64,000 nt of DNA from Pseudomonas kilonensis (GTDB taxonomy: Bacteria; Pseudomonadota; Gammaproteobacteria; Pseudomonadales; Pseudomonadaceae): the NCBI RefSeq assembly GCF_001269885.1, contig NZ_LHVH01000027.1, forward strand, positions 119,092 through 183,091. The letters run 5' to 3'. Both the position numbers and the translations under genes were made by a program. Positions 7,753-15,399 of this stretch are shown here, in pieces. Each line of letters starts with the position of its first letter. Position 1 is the stretch's first letter. The notes below the pieces were generated by a model. It was not told the DNA's origin. It searched no databases and worked only from the letters and a program-made list of their open reading frames with translations.

Positions 7753-8539
7753 ACCGGGCTCCGTCGGGCTCTATCATCGGGTGGTGGTGTACCTGCTGTT
7801 CGCCATCCTGCTGCTGCCCCTGGCCGGCACGCTCGTCTACTCCATCGCCAGCAGTTGGTCGGCCACCGTGCTGCCCAGCGGCTTCACGTTCAAATGGTAT
7901 GTACAGTTGTGGAGCGATCCGCGTTTTCTCCACGCCTTCGGTCAATCGCTGCTGGTTTGCGTCGGTGCGCTGGTGCTTTCGGTGGTGCTGATCCTGCCGT
8001 TGCTGTTCGTGGTGCATTACCACTTCCCCAAGCTCGACGCCCTGATGAACATCCTCATCCTGCTGCCCTTCGCGGTGCCGCCGGTGGTGTCATCGGTGGG
8101 GCTGTTGCAACTCTACGGCTCCGGGCCGCTGGCGATGGTCGGTACGCCGTGGATCCTGATCGGCTGCTACTTCACCGTCGCCCTGCCGTTCATGTACCGG
8201 GCGATCACCAACAACCTGCAAGCCATCAACCTGCGCGACCTGATGGACGCCGCCCAACTGCTCGGCGCCAGCACCTTCCAGGCCGCATTCCTGGTGGTGC
8301 TGCCGAACCTGCGCAAGGGCCTGATGGTGGCGCTGCTGCTGTCCTTCTCGTTCCTGTTCGGCGAATTCGTGTTTGCCAACATCCTCGTTGGCACCCGCTA
8401 TGAAACCCTGCAGGTGTACCTGAACAACATGCGCAACAGCAGCGGTCACTTCACCAGTGCGCTGGTGATTTCCTACTTCCTCTTCGTACTGGTCCTGACC
8501 TGGGCGGCCAACATCTTGAGCAAGGACAAAAGCCAATGA
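7739..8539 (+). CDS. ABC transporter permease 2
   Basis: The 266-residue protein has six predicted membrane segments and an EAA-like loop (DAAQLLGASTFQAAFLVVLP, ~176-195). Its ATG overlaps the end of permease 1 by 14 bases and follows GAGGAG. Its stop overlaps the ATPase start as ATGA. The tight overlaps indicate a single co-translated transport complex. Confidence 0.9.
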   Translation: MSRAEPGSVGLYHRVVVYLLFAILLLPLAGTLVYSIASSWSATVLPSGFTFKWYVQLWSDPRFLHAFGQSLLVCVGALVLSVVLILPLLFVVHYHFPKLDALMNILILLPFAVPPVVSSVGLLQLYGSGPLAMVGTPWILIGCYFTVALPFMYRAITNNLQAINLRDLMDAAQLLGASTFQAAFLVVLPNLRKGLMVALLLSFSFLFGEFVFANILVGTRYETLQVYLNNMRNSSGHFTSALVISYFLFVLVLTWAANILSKDKSQ

Positions 8540-9525
8540 GCTACGTCAGCGTCCAACACCTGCAAAAAAGCTACGCCGGTACGCCGGTGTTCAGCGACAT
8601 CAATTGCGAGATCCGCAAGGGCGAATTCGTCACCCTCCTCGGCCCTTCCGGTTGCGGCAAATCCACGCTGTTGCGCTGCATTGCCGGCCTGACCGCGGTG
8701 GATGCCGGCCAGATCATCCTCGACGGGCAAGACATCGTCCCATTGAGCCCGCAGAAACGCGGGATCGGCATGGTCTTCCAGAGCTACGCCTTGTTCCCCA
8801 ACATGACCGTGGAGCAGAACGTCGCCTTCGGCCTGCGCATGCAAAAAGTCGACGCCTCGGACAGCCGCCAGCGTGTGCTGGAGATCCTGCGCCTGGTGGA
8901 GCTGCATGATTTTGCCGCGCGCTACCCCCATCAACTGTCCGGCGGCCAATGCCAGCGCGTCGCCCTGGCCCGCTCCCTGGTGACCCGGCCGCGCCTGTTG
9001 CTGCTGGACGAGCCGCTGTCGGCCCTGGACGCACGGATTCGCAAGCACCTGCGCGAACAGATCCGACAGATCCAGCGTGAGTTGGGCCTGACCACGATCT
9101 TCGTCACACACGACCAGGAAGAAGCCCTGACCATGTCTGACCGGATTTTCCTGATGAACCAGGGAAAGATCGTACAAAGCGGCGATGCCGAAACCCTTTA
9201 CACAGCGCCAATCGACGTCTTTGCCGCCGGTTTCATCGGCAACTACAACCTGCTGGATGCCGACAGCGCGACCAAACTGCTGCAACGGCCGGTGAGTGGC
9301 CGTATCGCCATCCGCCCGGAAGCCATCGAGCTGAGCCGCAATGGCGAGGCCGATGCGCTGATCCGCAGCCACAGTCTGCTGGGCAACGTGATTCGCTACC
9401 GGGTTGAGGCCCGTGGCGTGGAATTGGTGGTGGATGTGCTCAATCGTTCGGCCGCCGACCTGCACCCCGATGGCGCACGGTTGTCACTTTCCATCGATCC
9501 GTCGGCGCTGTGTGAGGTAGCCTGA
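8536..9525 (+). CDS. ABC transporter ATP-binding protein
   Basis: All nucleotide-binding motifs are present: Walker A GPSGCGKST (~36-44), signature LSGGQCQR (~133-140), Walker B LLLLDEPLSALD (~154-165) and switch histidine VTHD (~188-191). Residues ~235-329 form a TOBE-like C-terminal domain as in PotA/FbpC/PhnT-type subunits, which often mediates regulation. It energises import through the two upstream permeases. Confidence 0.93.
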   Translation: MSYVSVQHLQKSYAGTPVFSDINCEIRKGEFVTLLGPSGCGKSTLLRCIAGLTAVDAGQIILDGQDIVPLSPQKRGIGMVFQSYALFPNMTVEQNVAFGLRMQKVDASDSRQRVLEILRLVELHDFAARYPHQLSGGQCQRVALARSLVTRPRLLLLDEPLSALDARIRKHLREQIRQIQRELGLTTIFVTHDQEEALTMSDRIFLMNQGKIVQSGDAETLYTAPIDVFAAGFIGNYNLLDADSATKLLQRPVSGRIAIRPEAIELSRNGEADALIRSHSLLGNVIRYRVEARGVELVVDVLNRSAADLHPDGARLSLSIDPSALCEVA

Positions 9526-9570
9526 CGGCTTTGTTGATTTTGAAACTGATTTTGAAAAGGAAACGCGCTG

Positions 9571-10224
9571 ATGGCCCTGGCAATTTTTGATCTGGACGAA
9601 ACCCTGATCCACGGCGACTGCGCCACCCTCTGGAGCGAACAGATGGGACGCCTGGGCTGGGTTGATCCCGAGTCCTTCATGCGGCGCAACAACGAGCTGA
9701 TGGACGCCTACAGCCACGGCAAGCTGCGCATGGAAGCGTACATGGACTTCAGCCTGGAGCCGATGATCGGTCGCACCCCCGAGGAGATCGAGCACCTGGT
9801 GGCGCCGTGGGTGGAAGACTTCATCGAACCGATCATCTTCAGCGACGCCACCAAGACCATCGCCGAACACCGCAAGGCCGGTGACCGGATCCTGGTGATC
9901 TCGGCCTCGGGCACGCACTTGGTCAAGCCAATTGCCGAACGCCTGGGTATCGACGAGATCCTGGCGATCGAACTTGAAGTGACCCATGGGGTGTACAGCG
10001 GCCAGACCGTGGGCACCCTGACCTACCGCGAAGGCAAGATCACCCGGCTGCTGGACTGGCTGGATGCCGAGGAAGAGAACCTGGAAGGCGCAAGTTTCTA
10101 TTCCGACTCGCGCAATGACCTGCCGCTGCTGCTCAAGGTCGATTACCCGCATGTGGTGAACCCGGACCCGGTATTGAAGGCCCATGCCGAATCGGCCGGG
10201 TGGCCAATCCATACCTGGAAATAA
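9571..10224 (+). CDS. HAD-superfamily IB phosphatase (SerB-like)
   Basis: FDLDETLIHGD at residues 6-16 is HAD motif I with DxDxT, SASG (~111-114) is motif II, and SDSRNDLPLL (~172-181) is motif III/IV. The cap insertion and 217-residue length fit the HAD-IB group that includes phosphoserine and phosphorylcholine phosphatases. The gene follows the importer ATPase by 45 bases with AAAGGAAA as ribosome-binding site, so it is probably the last gene of the operon and releases phosphate from the imported compound. The substrate is not deducible. Confidence 0.88.
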   Translation: MALAIFDLDETLIHGDCATLWSEQMGRLGWVDPESFMRRNNELMDAYSHGKLRMEAYMDFSLEPMIGRTPEEIEHLVAPWVEDFIEPIIFSDATKTIAEHRKAGDRILVISASGTHLVKPIAERLGIDEILAIELEVTHGVYSGQTVGTLTYREGKITRLLDWLDAEEENLEGASFYSDSRNDLPLLLKVDYPHVVNPDPVLKAHAESAGWPIHTWK

Positions 10225-10233
10225 GCAGCCTCA

Positions 10234-10325
10234 TGTGGGAGCGAGCTTGCTCGCGATAGCGGTGAATCAGCCGGCATTGATTTATCTGATACACCGCCAT
10301 CGCGAGCAAGCTCAGCTCCCACAGG
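10234..10325. repeat. REP pair
   Basis: TGTGGGAGCGAGCTTGCTCGCGA and its imperfect inverse lie between convergent genes, a common site for REP elements in this group. The right copy has CTCAGCTCCC in place of CTCGCTCCC. Confidence 0.9.
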
Positions 10326-10339
10326 TTCAAGATTCAGGT

Positions 10340-11128
10340 TCAGCCCAGCAGCAGCCACAGGCTCCAGCCGAGCAACACCACACCGCAGAGACGACTGAGC
10401 CAGAGTCCCTGCGGCAGGTTTTTCTCCAGCAGGATGAAGGCACCGATCACTGCCACCCAGAGCAGGTTCATCACACCGACCACGAACAGCAGGCCCATCA
10501 GGGCCCAACAGCAGCCCACGCAGTAAGCGCCATGGGCCAGCCCCATGCGCCAGCCACCGAGCACGTCGGGGCGCCAATAGCTGAGCAGAAAATGCAGCGG
10601 CCCGCGACAATGCTCAAGGCAGACCGCCTTGCTTGGCAGCCACTGATAAACACCTGCGACCAGCAGCAGGCCGGCGCCCAGGGCGGTGCTGGTACTGCGC
10701 ATCCCCGGACTGAGCAGGGCGAGCTGCTCGAGCGCCCATTGCAACGCCGTGGCGCCCAGGGCGAAACCGGCCCAGACCAGAACATAGGCGCTGCAGAACA
10801 GCAGCAGGGCCAGGTGTCGCTGCGGCGCCGGCATGCGCTTGTGCAGCATCTGCTGGTAGATCAGCAGCATGGGTAGGGCGCTGGGCAGCATCATGCCGAT
10901 CATCATCACCACCCACATGACGAACATCAGCAGAGCATCGCTCAGGCTCCAGGGCATGAGCATGCCGGCCATTGCCACATCGGCCATGCCGCCCGGTGCA
11001 CTCATGTCGCGGGCCATGCGCAACAGCAGCAGCCAGGCCAGGGCGGTCAGCGCGAGCAGGCAGAGCAGGAGCAGCCACTGCTCGCCTGTCAGTCGCTTGC
11101 TCGGCGTCACCGCCTGAGGTTCTGCCAT
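10340..11128 (-). CDS. DUF2182 integral membrane protein
   Basis: The 262-residue protein has about six membrane helices, methionine-rich early loops (MSAPGGMADVAMAGMLM, ~42-58) and a late cysteine cluster CVGCCWALM, features of the DUF2182 family of predicted metal-binding membrane proteins. Its ATG shares one base with the stop codon of the DUF1326 gene (TAATG), so it is the second gene of a coupled pair. The family role is unknown; metal handling, possibly of copper, is only a guess from the Met/Cys pattern. Confidence 0.9.
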   Translation of the reverse strand: MAEPQAVTPSKRLTGEQWLLLLCLLALTALAWLLLLRMARDMSAPGGMADVAMAGMLMPWSLSDALLMFVMWVVMMIGMMLPSALPMLLIYQQMLHKRMPAPQRHLALLLFCSAYVLVWAGFALGATALQWALEQLALLSPGMRSTSTALGAGLLLVAGVYQWLPSKAVCLEHCRGPLHFLLSYWRPDVLGGWRMGLAHGAYCVGCCWALMGLLFVVGVMNLLWVAVIGAFILLEKNLPQGLWLSRLCGVVLLGWSLWLLLG

Positions 11129-11763
11129 TACGGCTCTATGCCATGGCCGGTGAAGTGCACGTGGGCGAGGTGGCTATGACTGCCCTGGGATTGTAGTTTG
11201 AGGGCTGAATGCGTCTGGTAGCTGCCGCTGGCCACTTCGGCCTCAAGGAACTCGAAGCCGTTGGGCAGGGACAGCCGGACTCGATGAGGTGAGCCGTCGA
11301 TCGGGCTGCGGATCGGCTCGCCACTGGCCTGCAACACGCCTGGAATGTCCAGGTGCGCCAAGCGCTGGTCGACATCGATGGAGAGGGTGATGGGCACGAA
11401 CAGCGGTTCGAACGCTTCACTCATGGTGCTGCTGAACACTTGAAACACATTGGCCCCGGGGTCGCTCTCCAGTCCAGAGAGGATGGTCAGCAAGGACTGG
11501 CGTTGCGCCTCGTCGGCGCGCTCGTCGATGAACACCTGACAACTGCCGTTGCCCTCATGGATGGCGCCCGGCCAAGCGAAGGTGGCGGCCCAGCACAAAC
11601 CGTCCAGCGCTACCTGATTGAAATACCCGTGTTCCACTCGCATCGACGCCACCGCCTGGCAGTGACCATGGGTCGGTGGCGCATTGAATTGACAGGGGCA
11701 GCCCCAATTGCAGTTGCAGGCAATGAATTCGACGCCCTGCATGCGCCATTCGGCGATGGCCAT
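11128..11763 (-). CDS. DUF1326 domain protein
   Basis: Residues 13-24 read FIACNCNWGCPC, a dense cysteine motif characteristic of DUF1326 proteins, and the rest is a beta-rich soluble domain. The start ATG at 11763 follows AGAGG; the longer frame upstream is non-coding. It is the first gene of the two-gene unit with DUF2182, a pairing seen repeatedly in proteobacteria and suggesting a shared metal-related task that I cannot name. Confidence 0.9.
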   Translation of the reverse strand: MAIAEWRMQGVEFIACNCNWGCPCQFNAPPTHGHCQAVASMRVEHGYFNQVALDGLCWAATFAWPGAIHEGNGSCQVFIDERADEAQRQSLLTILSGLESDPGANVFQVFSSTMSEAFEPLFVPITLSIDVDQRLAHLDIPGVLQASGEPIRSPIDGSPHRVRLSLPNGFEFLEAEVASGSYQTHSALKLQSQGSHSHLAHVHFTGHGIEP

Positions 11764-11986
11764 GATCAACCTCTTCACCTGGCGGGTGAAATGAAAGTTG
11801 CGGTTGCCCCATCCCCCATTAGTTAACGCTAGCAGGGCGCGCGCATCGGATACGGGCTGCCGACCGAAGGTCAGCTTGCCCGTGGTCGCTGGTGAGAGTT
11901 GCAAGCCACCGTCGATAGGAGGCCTTGGCTCAGCTCCCACAAGGAGTTTGGGGTGAACACCGGCTCTATGAGCCCCCGAAGTCTCA

Positions 11987-12079
11987 TGTGGGAGCAAGGC
12001 TTGCCCGCGATGGCGGCCGTACATTCAGCATCAATGCAAACTGATCCATCGCTTTCGCGAGCAAGCTTTGCTCCCACAA
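11987..12079. repeat. REP pair
   Basis: TGTGGGAGCAAGGCTTGCCCG and its inverse GAGCAAGCTTTGCTCCCACA flank ~45 bases. The gene-free stretch 11764-12100 otherwise holds only the probable promoter region of the DUF1326 gene, in which I see no convincing -35/-10. Confidence 0.9.
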
Positions 12080-12100
12080 GTCCGCACCCTGCTCCGGGAA

Positions 12101-13063
12101 TCAGCTCAGGCTTTCATCGATCACCAACACAAGCTTCCCGGACACCTGGTTGGTCGCCAGCTCCGCGAACGCTGCTTCGGCGTCCTTGATGGCGAAGGTC
12201 CGGGCCAGTTGCGGGTTCAGGCGTTTGTCGGCAAACAGCGGCCACACCTGTTGGCCCAGCTCGCTGATCAGGTCGGCCTTGAACTGCTCGTCACGGCTGC
12301 GCAAGGTCGAACCGAGCAATTGGATGCGTTTGCCCAGCACCTGCGCCAGATCGAGTTCGGTAGAGCGCCCGCCCATCAGGCCGATCAACACCCAGCGGCC
12401 GTCAACTGACAAAAGTTTCACGTTGAGTTTGGCGTAGTTGCCGCCCACTGGATCGAGGATCACATCGAAGGGACCGAGGTCGTTCAAACTCTCCAGGCCG
12501 TCGGTGCGCACCACGCCACCCTGGGCGCCCAGGGCCTCGCAATAGGCCAGCCGCTCGGTCGAACCGACACTGACCCAGCACGGGTTGCCAAAGGCCTTGC
12601 ACAGCTGGATAGCGGCCGAACCAACGCCGCTGGCACCGGCGTGCAGCAGCACTTTTTCGCCCGGTTTGAGCGCCGCCAACTGGAACAGATTCAGCCACGC
12701 GGTGCTGTAGACCTCAGGCAGCGCGGCCGCTTCAGCCAGTGACAAGCCCTCCGGCACCGGCAGCACATGCCGGCCATCAACCACCACCTCCTCGGCCATC
12801 CCGCCGCCGGCCAGCAATGCGCAAACGCGGTCGCCCACCTGCCAGGACGAGCCCGGCCCCACCTCGCTGATCACCCCCGAACACTCCAACCCCAATACTT
12901 GGCTGGCGCCGGGTGGCGGCGGGTAAAGTCCGGCTTTTTGCAACAAATCGGCCCGATTCAGGCCGGCGGCCGCCACACGGATGCGAACTTGCCCGACATC
13001 ACATGCCGGACTTGGCTCATCAGCCCATACCACTTGGCCTTCAACGCCTTGCAATGCTTTCAC
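12101..13063 (-). CDS. NAD(P)H quinone oxidoreductase, zinc-type alcohol dehydrogenase superfamily
   Basis: The product (320 residues from GTG 13063, 6 bases after GGAGG) begins with the family opening KALQGVEGQVVW. AGLNRADLLQ follows near residue 40, and the Rossmann motif GASGVGSAAIQL lies near 145. It lacks the catalytic zinc ligands of true alcohol dehydrogenases and resembles QOR/PIG3-type quinone reductases. Upstream in-frame codons to 13138 overlap the prc promoter region and are not typical of the family. It is divergent from prc. Confidence 0.9.
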   Translation of the reverse strand: MKALQGVEGQVVWADEPSPACDVGQVRIRVAAAGLNRADLLQKAGLYPPPPGASQVLGLECSGVISEVGPGSSWQVGDRVCALLAGGGMAEEVVVDGRHVLPVPEGLSLAEAAALPEVYSTAWLNLFQLAALKPGEKVLLHAGASGVGSAAIQLCKAFGNPCWVSVGSTERLAYCEALGAQGGVVRTDGLESLNDLGPFDVILDPVGGNYAKLNVKLLSVDGRWVLIGLMGGRSTELDLAQVLGKRIQLLGSTLRSRDEQFKADLISELGQQVWPLFADKRLNPQLARTFAIKDAEAAFAELATNQVSGKLVLVIDESLS

Positions 13064-13202
13064 GGTGCCTCCATAGTGAGTCTCGACTGGGCCCGCTGCT
13101 TCAACGCCGGGCTTTCTTGCATTATGCGCCCGGGCCACATGGAACCGGCGACTTCAAAGACGGCCTAATATGCGTTATCAATTGTCCCTGCGTCGAATCA
13201 GC

Positions 13203-15281
13203 ATGAAGCACCTGTTCCCCAGCACCGCCCTCGCGCTCGTCATTGGCCTCGGCCTGTTACCGTTGTCGAACGATACGTTCGCAGCCAACAGCTGGGACAA
13301 GCTTCAGCCCGATCGCGACGAAGTGATTGCCAGCCTTAACGTCGTCGAATTGCTCAAGCGCCATCACTACAGCAAGCCACCGCTCGATGATGCGCGCTCG
13401 GTCATCATCTATGACAGCTACTTGAAGCTGCTCGATCCATCGCGCAGTTACTTCCTGGCCAGCGACATCGCTGAATTCGACAAGTGGAAAACCCAGTTCG
13501 ACGATTTCCTCAAGAGCGGCGACCTGAACGCCGGGTTCACCATTTACAAGCGTTACCTGGACCGCGTGAAGGCGCGCCTGGACTACACCCTGGCCGAACT
13601 GAACAAAGGCGTCGACAAAATCGACTTCAATGCCAAGGAAACCTTGCAGGTCGACCGCAAGGACGCCCCTTGGCTCAAAAGCACGGCCGAACTCGATGAC
13701 CTATGGCGCAAGCGCGTCAAGGACGAAGTGCTGCGCATGAAGATCGCCGGCAAGGACTCCAAGCAGATCCAGGAAACCCTGACCAAGCGCTACAAGAATC
13801 AGTTGGCGCGCCTGGACCAGACCCGCGCCGAGGATATTTTCCAGGCGTACATCAATACCTTCGCCATGTCCTACGACCCGCACACCAATTATCTGTCGCC
13901 AGATAACGCGGAAAACTTCGACATCAACATGAGCCTGTCCCTGGAAGGCATCGGTGCGGTGCTGCAGAGCGATAACGATCAAGTGAAGATCGTGCGCCTG
14001 GTACCGGCCGGGCCTGCCGACAAGACCAAGCAGGTCAGCCCGGCGGACAAGATCATCGGCGTCGCCCAGGGCAACAAGGAAATGGTCGACGTGGTCGGCT
14101 GGCGCCTGGAGGAAGTGGTCAAGCTGATCCGCGGCCCGAAAGGCTCGGTGGTGCGCCTGGAGGTCATCCCGGCCAGCAATGCGCCGAACGACCAGACCAG
14201 CAAGATCGTGTCCATCACCCGTGAAGCGGTGAATCTGGATGACCAGGCAGCGAAGAAATCGGTCCTCAACCTCAAGCAGGATGGCAAGGACTACAAGATC
14301 GGCATCATCGAGATCCCGACCTTCTACCTGAACTTCAAGGCGTTCCGCGCTGGCGATCCGGACTACAAGAGCACGACTCGCGACGTCAAGAAGCTGCTGA
14401 CCGAACTGCAGAAGGAAAAGGTCGACGGCGTTGTCATCGACTTGCGCAACAACGGCGGCGGCTCCCTGCAGGAAGCCACCGAGCTGACCAGCCTGTTCAT
14501 CGACAAGGGCCCGACCGTGCTCGTGCGTAACGCCGATGGCCGAGTGGATGTGCTGGAAGACGAAAACCCGGGCGCGTTCTACAAGGGACCGATGGCCTTG
14601 CTGGTCAATCGCCTGTCCGCGTCGGCCTCGGAAATTTTCGCCGGTGCCATGCAGGACTACCACCGTGCGCTGATCATCGGCGGCCAGACCTTCGGCAAAG
14701 GCACCGTGCAGACCATCCAGCCGCTCAACCACGGCGAACTGAAGCTGACCCTGGCGAAGTTCTACCGGGTTTCCGGCCAGAGCACCCAGCATCAGGGCGT
14801 GCTGCCTGACATCGATTACCCGTCGATCATCGACACCAAGGAAATCGGTGAAAGCGCCCTGCCCGAAGCCATGCCATGGGACACCATCCGGCCTGCGATC
14901 AAACCGGCCGTGGACCCGTTCAAGCCGTACCTGGCCCAACTCAAGTCCGACCACGATGCGCGCTCGTCCCAGGACGCGGAATTCGTGTTCATCCGCGACA
15001 AGCTGGCCCTGGCGCAGAAGTTGATGATGGAGAAAACCGTCACCCTCAACGAAGCCGAGCGTCGCGCGCAGCATGCCGATATCGAGACCAAGCAGCTGGT
15101 CATGGAAAACCTGCGTCGCAAAGCCAAGGGCGAAGAACCGCTCAAAGAGCTGAAGAAAGAAGACGAAGACCTGATCACCGAGCCGGAGAAAACCAAGCCG
15201 GAAGACGATGCCTACCTGAGCGAGACCGGACGGATCCTGCTGGATTACCTGAAACTCAACACGGCGATCGCCAAGCACTAA
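13203..15281 (+). CDS. prc: Carboxy-terminal processing protease Prc/Tsp
   Basis: This periplasmic serine protease of family S41 trims C-termini and tagged proteins; in pseudomonads it is linked to degradation of anti-sigma factors such as MucA. A signal peptide (residues 1-28), a PDZ domain (~240-330) and the S41 catalytic region are seen: the serine segment SASASEIFAGA (~471-481) and the lysine in TFGKGTVQT (~497). The C-terminal charged region is typical of long Prc forms. ATG 13203 gives a standard signal peptide; ATG 13170 would add 11 residues, and neither has a strong ribosome-binding site. A terminator follows. Confidence 0.93.
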   Translation: MKHLFPSTALALVIGLGLLPLSNDTFAANSWDKLQPDRDEVIASLNVVELLKRHHYSKPPLDDARSVIIYDSYLKLLDPSRSYFLASDIAEFDKWKTQFDDFLKSGDLNAGFTIYKRYLDRVKARLDYTLAELNKGVDKIDFNAKETLQVDRKDAPWLKSTAELDDLWRKRVKDEVLRMKIAGKDSKQIQETLTKRYKNQLARLDQTRAEDIFQAYINTFAMSYDPHTNYLSPDNAENFDINMSLSLEGIGAVLQSDNDQVKIVRLVPAGPADKTKQVSPADKIIGVAQGNKEMVDVVGWRLEEVVKLIRGPKGSVVRLEVIPASNAPNDQTSKIVSITREAVNLDDQAAKKSVLNLKQDGKDYKIGIIEIPTFYLNFKAFRAGDPDYKSTTRDVKKLLTELQKEKVDGVVIDLRNNGGGSLQEATELTSLFIDKGPTVLVRNADGRVDVLEDENPGAFYKGPMALLVNRLSASASEIFAGAMQDYHRALIIGGQTFGKGTVQTIQPLNHGELKLTLAKFYRVSGQSTQHQGVLPDIDYPSIIDTKEIGESALPEAMPWDTIRPAIKPAVDPFKPYLAQLKSDHDARSSQDAEFVFIRDKLALAQKLMMEKTVTLNEAERRAQHADIETKQLVMENLRRKAKGEEPLKELKKEDEDLITEPEKTKPEDDAYLSETGRILLDYLKLNTAIAKH

Positions 15282-15314
15282 AATGATGGCCATTTAATGG
15301 TGATGCTCGTCGGA

Positions 15315-15348
15315 GTGTCATCAAACTGACATCAGTCTGTCGTGAAAT
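15315..15348 (+). promoter_or_regulatory. Pho box (three half-sites) and -10 box
   Basis: GTGTCAT CAAA CTGACAT CAGT CTGTCGT shows three half-sites at exact 11-bp spacing (15315, 15326, 15337). The first two match about 15 of 18 consensus positions. TGAAAT (15343-15348) lies 10 bases after the second half-site and can serve as -10. This predicts activation of the gene at 15400 by PhoB in phosphate starvation. Confidence 0.75.
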
Positions 15349-15350
15349 AC

Positions 15351-15383
15351 AGGACTGGGTGCCGCGCACCCGGTCCTTTTTTT
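15351..15383 (+). terminator. Rho-independent terminator of prc
   Basis: AGGACTGGGTGC (15351-15362) and GCACCCGGTCCT (15366-15377) form a 12-bp stem with one mismatch and a 3-base loop, followed by a run of T to 15383. The predicted start of the next transcript falls inside the left arm. Confidence 0.85.
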
Positions 15384-15399
15384 ATCGCCAGAGATTGCC

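Noticed and set aside
13701..15293. 530-codon minus-strand frame opposite prc
   Set aside because: Antisense shadow of a well-supported protease gene; no ribosome-binding site or domain.
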